Assembly (NCBI GenBank): GCA_012103575.1
Contig: WLWN01000001.1
Location: 387,792 to 451,791, forward strand
DNA from: Kiritimatiellia bacterium
GTDB taxonomy: Bacteria; Verrucomicrobiota; Kiritimatiellia; WLWN01
Direction of reading: 5' to 3'
Length of the DNA stretch: 64,000 nucleotides
This document shows, piece by piece, positions 40,453 through 49,458 of the stretch. The position numbers and the translations under genes are program-made. Each line of letters starts with the position of its first letter. The first letter of the stretch is position 1. The notes beneath the pieces were generated by a model. The model was not told the origin of the DNA and did no database searches. It saw nothing but the letters and a program-made list of their open reading frames with translations.

Positions 40453-40529
40453 TGCGTCGAGGCTTTTTTGTAATTCCTTTTGGCCCAAATGGTTCGTGCA
40501 GAAATCCGCGTTTAACTGACGGATCCAGG
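40453..40529. mobile_element. Half MITE (copy 3), fused to IS630
   Basis: About 77 bp on the minus strand: the complement starts CCTGGATCCGTCAGTTAAAC at 40529, runs through the same internal sequence as copies 1 and 2, and stops at GCCTCGACGC just before the terminator-like hairpin. The other half is replaced by IS630 DNA. The IS30a end begins four bases away, so three mobile elements are stacked. Confidence 0.85.
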
Positions 40530-40533
40530 TTAA

Positions 40534-41757
40534 GGTGGATTGTAAAATTAAATGCCGCAAAAAATGGACCTGAGAGCTTCTGTTCATGCGGCGATCTCCA
40601 AATCGAAACACTCCTGTGCGGGTTTGTATTCTAGGATCTTGCGAGGATAGTTGTTAATCCATTTTTCAATCTCACCAATACGGTCGATGGTATATTTTCT
40701 GATGTTGTCTCCTTTGGCGACGAAACGACGAACCATACGGTTGGCATTTTCGTTGGAGCCTCGTTCCCAGGAAGAATACGGGTGAGCATAATAGAGTTTA
40801 ACACGTCTCTTTTTGCTAAATCCGGAACGTTCCATCTGCTCCACGTCGAGAAACTCGCTCCCGTTATCGGCTGTAATCGACTTGAACATCGATCTGAATG
40901 GGCCAACTCCCATCGATCTTTCGATCGCTTTGAGGGCCTGCAGAACCGATGCCTGTGTTTTATCCGAAAGTTTTCTCACCCTTAGCATTCGGGTCTTTCT
41001 TTCTACTAACGTCATTAAAACCGGTTTTGAAGTTCCTTTTCCGCCGACGATCAAATCCAATTCCCAGTGCCCAGATTCCTCGCGTTTTTCTACGGTCTTA
41101 GGTCGTTTTTCGATACTGGTCCTTCGGGCATGTTGCTTTTTAACCCGCTTAATAGCACGTCTTTTTCGTTTTATCCGTTTTCGTTTTTCCCATAGGGACT
41201 CGTTGCTCACCCCCGGGATGAGACCTTGGTCAATATAGGTATACAGCGTTTTTGTACTCACCGCTGCAGGTCTCTGCTCTTGTTTAAGCAAAGGAGCAAC
41301 CACATCGGGTGAGCGTTTGTGAACAAGAATGTGCTCGCTGATAAACACAGCCGTTTCATGATGCTTTCCAAGCTTAAGCTCAGGTCCCTTGGCCGTCGCA
41401 TTTAGATCATGAAGTTCCTGGGCTCGATCACTGCTGTATGCTTTCTTCTTTTGCAGTTCTGTATCGAAATGCTCTACCTCCCCACGTTTGATTTCGCGCT
41501 CTATGGTTCGACGATGCCTTCCCAGATAGCTGGCTATCTCCAAAGGACGTCCTCGGTTTTTGAGCATTGTTTCAATCATGATCCGTTCTTTCTGTGTCAA
41601 ATGCTTGCCTTTTCGGGGATGAATACTACTCTTGATTTGTTCCATGTCTTTCTCCTTTTTTTGTCTTCTGTCGAGTTTTTAAATCTAGAAGATTTCGGCA
41701 TGGAACACTCCTGTTTTACAATATCTTCTTTTGGGCATTTAATATTACAATTCTCAA
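40534..41757 (-). mobile_element. IS30-family element type a, copy 2
   Basis: 1,224 bp, opposite in orientation to copy 1 at 32209-33432 and nearly identical, with the same inverted ends. The two copies form a large inverted pair about 7.1 kb apart that could recombine and flip the sigma-factor and IS1380 segment between them. Confidence 0.88.
40584..41645 (-). CDS. IS30-family transposase a, copy 2
   Basis: 353 residues, intact and nearly identical to the copy at 32321. The helix-turn-helix near 30-50 and DDE residues (WELDLIVGG, TADNGSEF, WERGSNENANRM) are unchanged, and an AAGGAG site precedes the ATG. Because both copies are intact, this element is likely to be the currently active one in the window. 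Confidence 0.92.
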   Translation of the reverse strand: MEQIKSSIHPRKGKHLTQKERIMIETMLKNRGRPLEIASYLGRHRRTIEREIKRGEVEHFDTELQKKKAYSSDRAQELHDLNATAKGPELKLGKHHETAVFISEHILVHKRSPDVVAPLLKQEQRPAAVSTKTLYTYIDQGLIPGVSNESLWEKRKRIKRKRRAIKRVKKQHARRTSIEKRPKTVEKREESGHWELDLIVGGKGTSKPVLMTLVERKTRMLRVRKLSDKTQASVLQALKAIERSMGVGPFRSMFKSITADNGSEFLDVEQMERSGFSKKRRVKLYYAHPYSSWERGSNENANRMVRRFVAKGDNIRKYTIDRIGEIEKWINNYPRKILEYKPAQECFDLEIAA

Positions 41758-41794
41758 GCCGATGTTTGGTGAGATCTTGACATAAGGCGACCGT

Positions 41795-42821
41795 ATGATA
41801 CCATTAAAAGATCTATCCATCATCATCCCCTTCCAATACGATTCTCAGGATCGACTAGAAGACTTGAAGTATATCCTGTACTATCTAAAAAAATACTTCG
41901 TTGATTATGAAATCATCTTGATAGAAAGCGGTGACCGGCAAGACGATTTACCACTTTGAGGAACGGCCCCATATTCGTTACCAATTTTACAAGATGCCCG
42001 TTTTTTGGAGGTCAAAATTGTTTAATCAAGGAGCCAAGCTTAGCCAACGACCTTATCTATGCTTTTATGATGCAGATGTTCTCATTCAGCCTAACGCCCT
42101 GGAGGAGAGTGTGAAGCGTTTAGAGCGCAATATGTTTATATTGCCTTATAATGGAATTTTATTGAATGTAAAAGGAGGATGCAGGCAGCATGTTATAGAT
42201 ACACTAGACATTTCATCGATTCCGTTTGTTCCCACCAATCGCAAACAGCAACCTAGATTAAAAAAAGAGGTGGAAATCTATGGTGGAGTCATTGATTCCG
42301 TTGGAGGGCTATGTTTATTGCCTCGGGATATCTTTTTTGAATATGGTAGCTATAATGAAGAGATGATCTTATGGGGCCCAGAAGATTGTGAAATAGAGTA
42401 TCGCTTCCGTATGTGTGGGATTCCTACCACAAGGCTGGATGACTTTAACCTTATTCATTTAGCCCACTATCGCGAACCGTACAGCGCGACGGTGGATCAA
42501 CCTTATCATGAATGATCTAAAGAACTTTTTTCATTTATTCAATCCTTGGAGGCCCAGGCGTTCAGAAAGTACATCGATGCCGATCTGAAGAGCGAGATCA
42601 TAAGAGATGCTTTACTGCCTAAAGAAATAGTATCTAGCTTCTCCTCCAGGAAGATTATTCACGATGTTGAATGTCCTAAATGCAACCAGAGTTTGGAGCT
42701 ACACCTTTATATCCCAAATATTAGGTCATGCATAAAAGCCCTTATCAGGCGCCTTATACGATTTATCAAATCGAGGTTAGTAAGGAGAAGAGAAAAGGAT
42801 TCACCTAATGCCCTTGACTGA
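41795..42821 (+). pseudogene. Glycosyltransferase (GT2/galactosyltransferase-like), frameshifted and with a nonsense codon
   Basis: It starts MIPLKDLSIIIPFQYDSQDR (GT-A Rossmann start) at 41795. The frame breaks near 41935-41945 (SGDRQ then TIYHFEERP). The second frame has CFYDADVLI (metal-binding DxD) and WGPEDCEIEYRF, typical of galactosyltransferase C-terminal (Glyco_transf_7C) domains. A TGA at 42513-42515 stops it after QPYHE, but the same frame continues to 42821 with a CPKCNQSLEL zinc-ribbon-like patch and a basic tail. A polysaccharide-modifying enzyme that has lost function through two lesions. Confidence 0.75.
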
Positions 42822-42886
42822 AAGCGTGTTTAGCAATGATCCAGATCTTGGATTTTCCTTCAAAAAAATTTCGGGTTGTTAGAATC

Positions 42887-43105
42887 GTTGCTATACAGGT
42901 CGATATCATTAAAGTGACAGTGCCCGTTGCAGATCAATCCGGTCACTCATGGCAATATGATGGTCGCTGAAAGCATCGCTCCTACGTTTTTGATAGTTTT
43001 TGAGTATGGATTGGGGGCCAGGCAGCCCAGCAGCAATCCGCACAGCTAATTGCCGCCCGTTGAATTTAGATCCTCCTTGCTACGTTTTAATTTGTAGTGT
43101 TTCAT
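42887..43105 (-). pseudogene. N-terminal remnant of a diverged IS1380 transposase
   Basis: From ATG at 43105: MKHYKLKRSKEDLNSTGGN, an in-frame stop, LCGLLLGCLAPNP, and, after further decay, CNGHCHFNDIDLY. This aligns with the first 75 residues of the IS1380 transposase at 36528 but is much more diverged, so it is an older insertion. The rest of 43106-43320 shows nothing recognisable. Confidence 0.6.
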
Positions 43106-43320
43106 GTTCTCACCTGTTGGGTTCGTTTTTATTCAAGACCACTATAGGCTTTCGAGCCTGTAGGCCCAAGGTTTTAACCTTTTTAATATGTTTATGGGGT
43201 CTGGTTGGTCTTCATTTACTGATTTAATAATAGATTTAAGAAAAAATAGGAACCTGTCCCCTTGACAGAGAAGTTTACACGATGGGTTGAATCTTTTCCC
43301 ACATAACCAAAATTCGTACT

Positions 43321-44169
43321 ATGAGCATGCCCCTATACATCATCAACATTCCCCGCTGTAAAGATCGGCGCAATCATATGGAGAGACTCTGCCGAGATCA
43401 TGCCTTGGAATGCCGCTGGATAGAGGGGATTGGTGGAAAGTCTTTGAAGGACAGGGAACTCAAAGCCAAGTATGGAGATGATATTTTATCTAAAAGAGAA
43501 CACCTCAAAGGACGCAGCCTCACAAAAGCTGAGATAGGGTGTGTATTAAGCCATCTCTCAGCTTATCAGGCCATACTATCTCAAAATCCAAAAATAGCAT
43601 GTATTTTGGAAGATGATGTTCTATTTCCCGATCACTTTAAGACCCTGCTTCAAAGTATAGCAGTTGCCGTAGAACAATGGGATCTATTATTGTTAGGGCA
43701 TTGGTCTTATCCCATGCCGAATCGAGAGAAGGGAGCTCGAGGCAAAGCGTTTGGCGTCAATCTGGCGCCGATAAATAAAGTCACCTATAAGCTCACAGAG
43801 CCTATTGAATTCCCCTTCAGTGCGACTGGGTACTGTATAACCCAGGCAGCAGCCAAGAAAATGATCAACTATGTGTTCCCTATAAAAGCTCCAATAGACT
43901 GGTATACAGGAAGTTCTGGTAGCATGTTAAAGCTAAGGATATTATCTCCGCCATGTGTCCTTCCTGACTTTTCGTTTAAAAGTACTATGACGGAAAGGCC
44001 CATTTCTATGTGTCACAAACCTAAGCGTTCCTGGATGAGGCAACACCTCCATAACCTGTTAAGAGGAATGATACACAGTGTGTCCAACGTGAATTTACTG
44101 CCGAAAAAATATGGATTAAGAAAAAATAGATTTTATTATTTTAGTTTTAATAATGTGCCCAAAAAGTGA
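43321..44169 (+). CDS. Glycosyltransferase family 25 (LPS-type)
   Basis: 282 residues. GT25 pattern: YIINIPRCKDRRNHM at the start, LTKAEIGCVLSHLSAYQAI near 75-95, then the acidic ACILEDDVLFPDHF near 98-112 that binds the metal/sugar nucleotide, and a SATGYCITQAAAKKM lectin-like loop near 173. Members transfer galactose or related sugars to LPS core or collagen. It lies in a polysaccharide locus with GT2 and LicD-like genes, and seems intact. A second in-frame ATG two codons in could be the start. Confidence 0.85.
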   Translation: MSMPLYIINIPRCKDRRNHMERLCRDHALECRWIEGIGGKSLKDRELKAKYGDDILSKREHLKGRSLTKAEIGCVLSHLSAYQAILSQNPKIACILEDDVLFPDHFKTLLQSIAVAVEQWDLLLLGHWSYPMPNREKGARGKAFGVNLAPINKVTYKLTEPIEFPFSATGYCITQAAAKKMINYVFPIKAPIDWYTGSSGSMLKLRILSPPCVLPDFSFKSTMTERPISMCHKPKRSWMRQHLHNLLRGMIHSVSNVNLLPKKYGLRKNRFYYFSFNNVPKK

Positions 44170-44398
44170 GGCAAAAACGATATGGTTTTACCAACGAAGG
44201 GATCTATAAAAGCTATGGCCATCTAACAAAACCAAACGTACATTATGGCTCGAACCTCTCACATTCATAATCAACCTCTATATGAGGCGCACGGTTTTTC
44301 CATTTTTTCCAAAGACTCTAGATTAATCCGTTGTCCTGATATAAACATTTCTATATTCAACCAGAAGCCGATAGCAACTAAAATCCAATAGCTTAACC

Positions 44399-45454
44399 AT
44401 GCCTGACGATGCTCCCAAACTTTCTGTAGTGATGCCAGTACACAACACGGATTTATATCTCGAAGAAGCCATCCAAAGCATTCTGAATCAAACATTTCAA
44501 GCCTATGAATTCATCATTATCAATGATGGATCTACCGACCACTCCGGAGCCATTATCGATGATTACGCTAAAAAAGATAGGCGCATCGTGGCCATTCACC
44601 AGCCTCATAAAGGCCTTATCGGGTCTTTAAACAGCGCCATAAGCCTTGTGAATACATCCTTTATTGCTCGCATGGATGCCGACGACATTTCACTTCCGGC
44701 GCGTCTGGAATGTCAATACCGTTATATGATAGAGCGCCCTGACATTGCGGTTTTAGGCACAGCTGTTCGGTATATTCATTCCTCCCATTCTGCTATACCT
44801 AGTGCAGTAGACCAACGGCCCATGACCCCCACAGAATTAACAAAGTGGTTTAAAAGAGGAGACTGTCCTGTCGTGCATCCGACGGTGATGATGCGGAAAG
44901 ATATTTTCGATGAAGTCGGCGGTTATTCGCCAGCGTATATACATGCTGAAGATTTTGAATTGTGGATAAGAATCGCTCGGAGATATAGGATCATGAATCT
45001 TCGGGATGCGCTTCTCTATGTGCGTTTGCATAGTCATAATACCTCCCGACAGCATGCGTTGCAGCAAGCCTTTTCCGCCACTGTAGCTGAATTTGAAAAA
45101 GGGAGAAACACCGTTACTTTTTCATCCATATGTCCAGCGTATCGCACCGAAATTATCAGGCAGCTAATGTTAACGGAAAAGGAAACATGGGCCTTTCAAC
45201 TACATGAGCTTAAAAAGATTACGGATGGTTTGTCCCATCCCAAAGGGGCTGGGCCGCAACTTGAAAAATATTACCGTGAACTAAAGAAGGTCCCCTATGC
45301 TATACAACTTAACCAAGCTTATTGCCTAGTAAAAACGAAGTTTTGGTTTGCCCGTTATTACCTGTATAAAGGTAGGATTTTTAAGGCCCTATCTTGTTTG
45401 CTTCATCTCTTCATCCTAAGAAGTCTGACTTTTGCAAGAATGGGACAGTACTGA
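44399..45454 (+). CDS. Family 2 glycosyltransferase
   Basis: 351 residues. GT-A fold: LSVVMPVHNTDLYLEEAIQS near 8-27, IIINDGSTDHSG near 39-50, the DxD-type ARMDADDISLPARLE near 90-104, and WIRIARRYR with HAEDFELW near 180. Helical C-terminal 100 residues. It forms glycosidic bonds in surface polysaccharide from a nucleotide sugar; donor unknown. The gene is intact and followed 27 bp later by the LicD/GT25 fusion. The 229 bp upstream contain no supported gene, only a short unrecognised open frame. Confidence 0.9.
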   Translation: MPDDAPKLSVVMPVHNTDLYLEEAIQSILNQTFQAYEFIIINDGSTDHSGAIIDDYAKKDRRIVAIHQPHKGLIGSLNSAISLVNTSFIARMDADDISLPARLECQYRYMIERPDIAVLGTAVRYIHSSHSAIPSAVDQRPMTPTELTKWFKRGDCPVVHPTVMMRKDIFDEVGGYSPAYIHAEDFELWIRIARRYRIMNLRDALLYVRLHSHNTSRQHALQQAFSATVAEFEKGRNTVTFSSICPAYRTEIIRQLMLTEKETWAFQLHELKKITDGLSHPKGAGPQLEKYYRELKKVPYAIQLNQAYCLVKTKFWFARYYLYKGRIFKALSCLLHLFILRSLTFARMGQY

Positions 45455-45481
45455 AGTAATGGCTATAGAAAGAACGTATCC

Positions 45482-47398
45482 ATGTCACATCACTTGACGG
45501 AAATGCTGCTAACCTGTAGTAGGTTGCTGGATCAATACGATATCGATTATGTCGCCACCGGTAAGACCGCCCTGAGTATCCTCCAGAACAAAATACCGCC
45601 CTCTCTATCAAATGTTGTCCTCGTGGCATATCCGGAGCATCCTAACCGTCTAGGTGTTTTTATGCGTACCCTGCGAAACAAGGGATATTCCATCACCACA
45701 TTCAGTGACTCTTGGGACATTCGCAAAGTTGAAGCTGGTTTGTCCATCTACTCACCCTCTGTCCGCCTCAATTTATGCAAGCGGGATGGAACTACATGGA
45801 TCTCATCTGATAGCACGGGCCACTGCCATGATTTCATGAACCCTGAATATCATTTTTTCCAAGGAAGTTTTTTAAAAATAGCAAAAGGAACAGGCTCCTA
45901 CTTTTTATCTCATCGTTTCAAACGATTTTGTGCCGACCGAATCTACTGGCATACGGGCAGGATGTCGAAGTATGCCTATCTTACCCTGTTGGAATTATTC
46001 AAAAGTCTACTCGTAGCCTTTGAAAAAGACAATATCCTGGATCCGTCAGTTAAACGCGGTTTTCTGCACGAACCATTTGGGCCAAAAGGAATTACAAAAA
46101 AGCCTCGACGCACCCAGCGGGTGCGCCTGCGTTTTTTTGCAACCTTTTGCCTCCAAAGCATTCGTACAGAAATCCCACGTTTAACTGACGGATCCAGGAA
46201 TATTACTTACTGGATCGATTACGGCACCCTCCTTGGGGCCATAAGGTATCAAGGTATAATCCCCAGCGACGAGAATATGAATATATCCGTACTTGCTGAG
46301 GACCGAGACAAAGTGTTTGCCTTATCTTCTTTTCTCCAGGAATACGGATATGCAATGCGGTATCGTTGTCAGTCCAAGGAAAACCGTGATTGTATATCCG
46401 TTTTTTCCTCGAGAAGAGGTCGGCTATCTATTAACATGGCCATTCGCATACGGCGAAACAGCCTACTGGTCGACCCATTGAGTGGAAGTTCGGAGAATAA
46501 AGGAAGCCTGCGGAAATTGTCTGTGGCGTTGGCCCTGCGGGATGTCTTTCCGTTGAAGCTCTACCCTTTCTATAACGTGAAGGTATGTGGTCCTCGTCAT
46601 GCACATAGAATACTTAAGCAATATTATGGCGAAACCTATCTGACCCATACCTTGCCGTGGAGGGCATGCCATGCGAGATATATTGGCCAAAATATATTAA
46701 AACGCGGAGGACAGATAGGTCAACCTATTCATGAGTTTTGTCCGGCCCAGGCGCCTCGGTACTACGCTGGAACAGAGGGTTTAGACCACGCATACATCAT
46801 CTCCGCAAAAGACGATGCAAAGCGACGACACCATGTGCAACACATGGTAAAAAACCGGTTGCCACAAGCAAAAATTTTTCTCGCTGTAAATGGGTTAACG
46901 CTTACAGAGAGCAATCTTCAGAGATACATCGCACAAAGATATATGACGAAGGATTTTGACTACAGTTCTTTTTCGTGGAAACGTTTGACCACCGGCCAGG
47001 TCGGTTGTGCCTTGTCCCATATGTGCCTATGGGAACAGCTGATTGATCGACGGACGCCATATATGCTGGTTTTGGAAGATGACGCATTTTTAACAAATGA
47101 TTTTATGACCAAGTATACGACCCTTCTTGATCATCTTCCTGTTGATTTTGATTATATCTCCCTATTTCATCACCCGGAGCAGCTCGATCTATTAAAACAA
47201 AAAAAAGGAATCGCGAGAAGAAACAACTATTTTATCAAGCCCCCTCCCAACCTTTGGGGAACCATGGGATACATTATTTCTTATTATGGAGCGTGTAAAA
47301 TATTGAGCCATGTTAAGCCGCTTTATACTACTATTGACCGCATGATCAGTGACTTGGCGCATCGGCGCCTTATATATGCCTTCGAAAAACGTTATTAG
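45482..47398 (+). CDS. LicD-like / GT25 fusion protein carrying an in-frame MITE
   Basis: 638 residues. About 1-184 are an unrecognised N-terminal region. Residues 185-239 are encoded by MITE copy 2. A LicD-like nucleotidyltransferase region follows (YWIDYGTLLGAIRYQGIIP), in which the usual WDDDID acidic cluster has become SDENMN, so catalysis is doubtful. From about 430 a complete GT25 domain follows: YIISAKDDAKRRHHV, TTGQVGCALSHMCLWEQL and MLVLEDDAFLTNDF. The MITE plus its AATAT duplication adds 168 bp, keeping frame; without it the protein would read EKDNITYWIDYGTLLG. Expressed protein would have a basic 56-residue insert just before the LicD motif. Confidence 0.8.
   Translation: MSHHLTEMLLTCSRLLDQYDIDYVATGKTALSILQNKIPPSLSNVVLVAYPEHPNRLGVFMRTLRNKGYSITTFSDSWDIRKVEAGLSIYSPSVRLNLCKRDGTTWISSDSTGHCHDFMNPEYHFFQGSFLKIAKGTGSYFLSHRFKRFCADRIYWHTGRMSKYAYLTLLELFKSLLVAFEKDNILDPSVKRGFLHEPFGPKGITKKPRRTQRVRLRFFATFCLQSIRTEIPRLTDGSRNITYWIDYGTLLGAIRYQGIIPSDENMNISVLAEDRDKVFALSSFLQEYGYAMRYRCQSKENRDCISVFSSRRGRLSINMAIRIRRNSLLVDPLSGSSENKGSLRKLSVALALRDVFPLKLYPFYNVKVCGPRHAHRILKQYYGETYLTHTLPWRACHARYIGQNILKRGGQIGQPIHEFCPAQAPRYYAGTEGLDHAYIISAKDDAKRRHHVQHMVKNRLPQAKIFLAVNGLTLTESNLQRYIAQRYMTKDFDYSSFSWKRLTTGQVGCALSHMCLWEQLIDRRTPYMLVLEDDAFLTNDFMTKYTTLLDHLPVDFDYISLFHHPEQLDLLKQKKGIARRNNYFIKPPPNLWGTMGYIISYYGACKILSHVKPLYTTIDRMISDLAHRRLIYAFEKRY
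46036..46198. mobile_element. 163-bp MITE, copy 2, inside a coding sequence
   Basis: The same 21-bp terminal repeats as copy 1, with direct repeats AATAT at 46031-46035 and 46199-46203. Three differences from copy 1. One of them turns the TAA of copy 1 (in this reading frame) into CAA, keeping the host frame open. The internal hairpin at 46109-46125 and the seven Ts at 46132-46138 could terminate the host transcript. Confidence 0.93.
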
Positions 47399-47539
47399 AG
47401 ATACAAGACGATATCATGTATGGGAACAAGGAGAGGCAGGACATCTCCTTTTGCCTCATGTGGTAACCCGCAGAAATGCAAAAAATTTCGGATTTGATTT
47501 AAAAAGCTGGCGAATCCGTAAAGCGCTCTATTTCTAATA

Positions 47540-47558
47540 GGTTCTCCGAAGGAGAACC
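47540..47558. terminator. Hairpin after the LicD/GT25 gene
   Basis: GGTTCTCC-GAA-GGAGAACC, a perfect 8-bp stem with three-base loop, 140 bp after the stop. A second small palindrome (AGCGCTAAGCGCT) follows. No T run, so it is a plausible but unproven terminator. Nothing else is supported in 47399-47575. Confidence 0.4.
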
Positions 47559-47575
47559 ATTGACAGCGCTAAGCG

Positions 47576-47764
47576 CTAAATGACAAAGATGACATTCCAT
47601 TCTGGTCTGTACTCATTTTCCCAACGTTGAAAAAGCGTCCATATAGAGGGATCTCGAGAAAAATGGTTGTGACCAGCTTGGATAAACAAGTCCCCATACT
47701 CGCCGGAATTTTTTTTATCTCGTGCACCATAAAATAAAGGGGGTTTTGGTGCATGGTCGGCTTA
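47576..47764 (-). pseudogene. C-terminal fragment of an unrecognised protein
   Basis: One minus-strand frame reads ADHAPKPPLFYGARDKK, GEYGDLFIQAGHNHFSRD and ends PEWNVIFVI before a TAG at 47576. The composition looks like real protein (aromatic, charged, few rare codons), but an in-frame TAA lies just upstream and the IS1380 fragment follows. It is probably the tail of a gene, perhaps a cell-surface enzyme, destroyed by insertion. I do not recognise it. Confidence 0.35.
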
Positions 47765-47838
47765 TGGGATGACTGTGAAACCAAATCTTGCTTCAATTGA
47801 GCGATAATAAAATTGTATTCTATTTTTTCCGTATTACT

Positions 47839-48399
47839 CCTGAATCCGTCAGCTATCGCTTCGGAAGACGTTTTGGGGCTCAAAAGTTGAAAACTTTTTC
47901 CTTGAGATGCTCGCTTTTGGGCGGATTGGGACCGACAAGTATCACCCTGATGAATTTTTTGAGCGTACAGGTCAGATTCACTCTGATTTGGCCATTTTGG
48001 GGCGTAGGCCTCCTTGGGCAGTCGCCTTAGAGTATTGTTAAAGGTGCACGGAGGGCTATGCGAAGGAATGGGCAATATCTTGTATCACTTCAAACCAGCG
48101 ACAACGCTTGCCAAAGTGAAGTTCAATTCGTCCGGCGTGGCGGACCAATCGAACCGCGCAATAAACGATATTTTTGAGAACCGTTTTGATTCGCCAGCGC
48201 GGGATGTTGATTTTCTGCGGGGCAAGCCCAGCCCGTTTGATGACCTCTTGGCCAAGACCGCGCAATAGGTTGAAGGCCACCATGGCGCATAACAGAATAA
48301 TCTTATTGGCACAGAGTCTCCCCGAAGGCAATCGCTCAACATCAAGATCGCTTTTGAGTTCACTGTGGTACTGCTCGCTGGGGCCATGTCCATGATGGT
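47839..48399 (-). mobile_element. IS1380 element fragment, cut by IS30b copy 2
   Basis: It begins with CCTGAATCCGTCAG at 47839, like the left end at 34976, and continues with a few differences until CATGTCCATGAT, where the IS30b terminus begins. The right two thirds are missing. Because the flank on the other side of IS30b is unrelated, a deletion accompanied or followed the IS30b insertion. Confidence 0.82.
48056..48399 (-). pseudogene. IS1380 transposase, C-terminal third
   Basis: Encodes HGHGPSEQYHSELKSDLDVE through to VIQDIAHSFA, equal to the last 110 residues of the transposase at 35193-36528. The upstream part is replaced by the IS30b end, creating a short chimeric frame starting MLRTFALVLLLY from IS30b sequence. 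Not functional. Confidence 0.82.
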
Positions 48400-49439
48400 A
48401 GAGTAACAATACAAGTGCAAAGGTCCGCAGCATAGTTCATTCTTTGGGTATCTGACCCCCCCCAAAGGAGAACATAGAATGCCACGAACCTACGAACATT
48501 TAAACCGTTATGAACGAGAAGTGATAGCCCAGATGCTAAAAGAAAAATATAGCTTATCTCAAATTGGCCGTCGCCTGGGCCGATCCCCCTCGACTATTTG
48601 GCGCGAGTTTCGCCGTAATCGAGTCCGTGGCCGCTATTACCCAAGACCCGCAAATGGCCTGGCTCAAAGCCGATTACAGCTAGCTCGAAAGCCTCAAAAA
48701 GTGATGGGAGCTAGCAAAGAACAAGTGGAGACTCTCCTGGCGAAGTATTGGTCTCCAGAACAGATTGAAGGTCGAAGAAAGCTAGAAGGTGACCCTCCCA
48801 TCAGTCGAATGACGATCTACCGCTACTTGTACAGTCCAAGAGGGGCTGGCTACCAAAAATACCTGCGTGGCCCCGGAAAGAAAAAACGAGCGACTCGGAA
48901 AAGCCATTCACGTATACACAACCAAGCGATGATTGACCAACGCCCCGAAGAGGGTGAAAGTCGCAAGGTGGCAGGCCACTGGGAAGGTGACACTATTCAG
49001 GGCCAAACGAGAAAAGAGGCCTGTGTAGTCACTCTAGTAGATCGAGCGACTCGATATCTCATCGCCGATCTTTTACCTCGATGCAATGCCGAATCGGTCA
49101 ACCGTTCCGTACCTCAGTTCGCTGATTCAGGGCTCCCCTGTAAAACGGTGACTGTAGATAATGGCATGGAGTTTGCCAGCCATGCTAAACTACAGAAAAA
49201 AATAGCAACCCCCATTTTCTTTGCTGAAGGGAGAAACCCTTGGCAAAGAGGGAGCAACGAAAATACGAATGGTTTGCTTCGCCAGTTTTTCCCGAAGAAA
49301 ACCGACTTTGCTGCCCACAGCTCCGCTCAGTTGAGCTGGGCTGTGGAGTTACTGAATAATAGACCGAGAAAATGCTTAGAATATAGAACGCCCAAAGAAA
49401 TGATGGACAGCTTCGGTTTTGCACTTGTAAGTTGAGTCT
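48400..49439 (+). mobile_element. IS30-family element type b, copy 2 (complete)
   Basis: 1,040 bp with inverted ends AGAGTAACAATACAAGTGCA and the complement AGACTCAACTTACAAGTGCA. It holds the undeleted transposase. The left neighbour is a broken IS1380, the right is the decayed FAD oxidoreductase gene. Confidence 0.82.
48479..49435 (+). CDS. IS30-family transposase b, intact
   Basis: 318 residues. Helix-turn-helix SLSQIGRRLGRSPSTIWREF near 25-45. DDE core: HWEGDTIQGQ near 165, VVTLVDRATRYLI near 181 (the segment missing from copy 1), KTVTVDNGMEF near 222 and PWQRGSNENTNGLLRQFFPK near 250. AAAGGAG lies eight bases before the ATG. It is only distantly related to the type a IS30 transposase of this window. 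Likely active. Confidence 0.92.
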   Translation: MPRTYEHLNRYEREVIAQMLKEKYSLSQIGRRLGRSPSTIWREFRRNRVRGRYYPRPANGLAQSRLQLARKPQKVMGASKEQVETLLAKYWSPEQIEGRRKLEGDPPISRMTIYRYLYSPRGAGYQKYLRGPGKKKRATRKSHSRIHNQAMIDQRPEEGESRKVAGHWEGDTIQGQTRKEACVVTLVDRATRYLIADLLPRCNAESVNRSVPQFADSGLPCKTVTVDNGMEFASHAKLQKKIATPIFFAEGRNPWQRGSNENTNGLLRQFFPKKTDFAAHSSAQLSWAVELLNNRPRKCLEYRTPKEMMDSFGFALVS

Positions 49440-49458
49440 GCAAGGAGGACATACTAAC

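Noticed and set aside
42513-42515. Selenocysteine TGA in the glycosyltransferase
   Set aside because: No SECIS-like hairpin directly after it, the family has no selenoproteins, and the gene also carries a frameshift.
44188-44273. Short frame reading GFTNEGIYKSYGHLTKPN between the GT25 and GT2 genes
   Set aside because: It looks protein-like but is under 30 residues with no homology I can name; possibly a gene tail, not enough to call.
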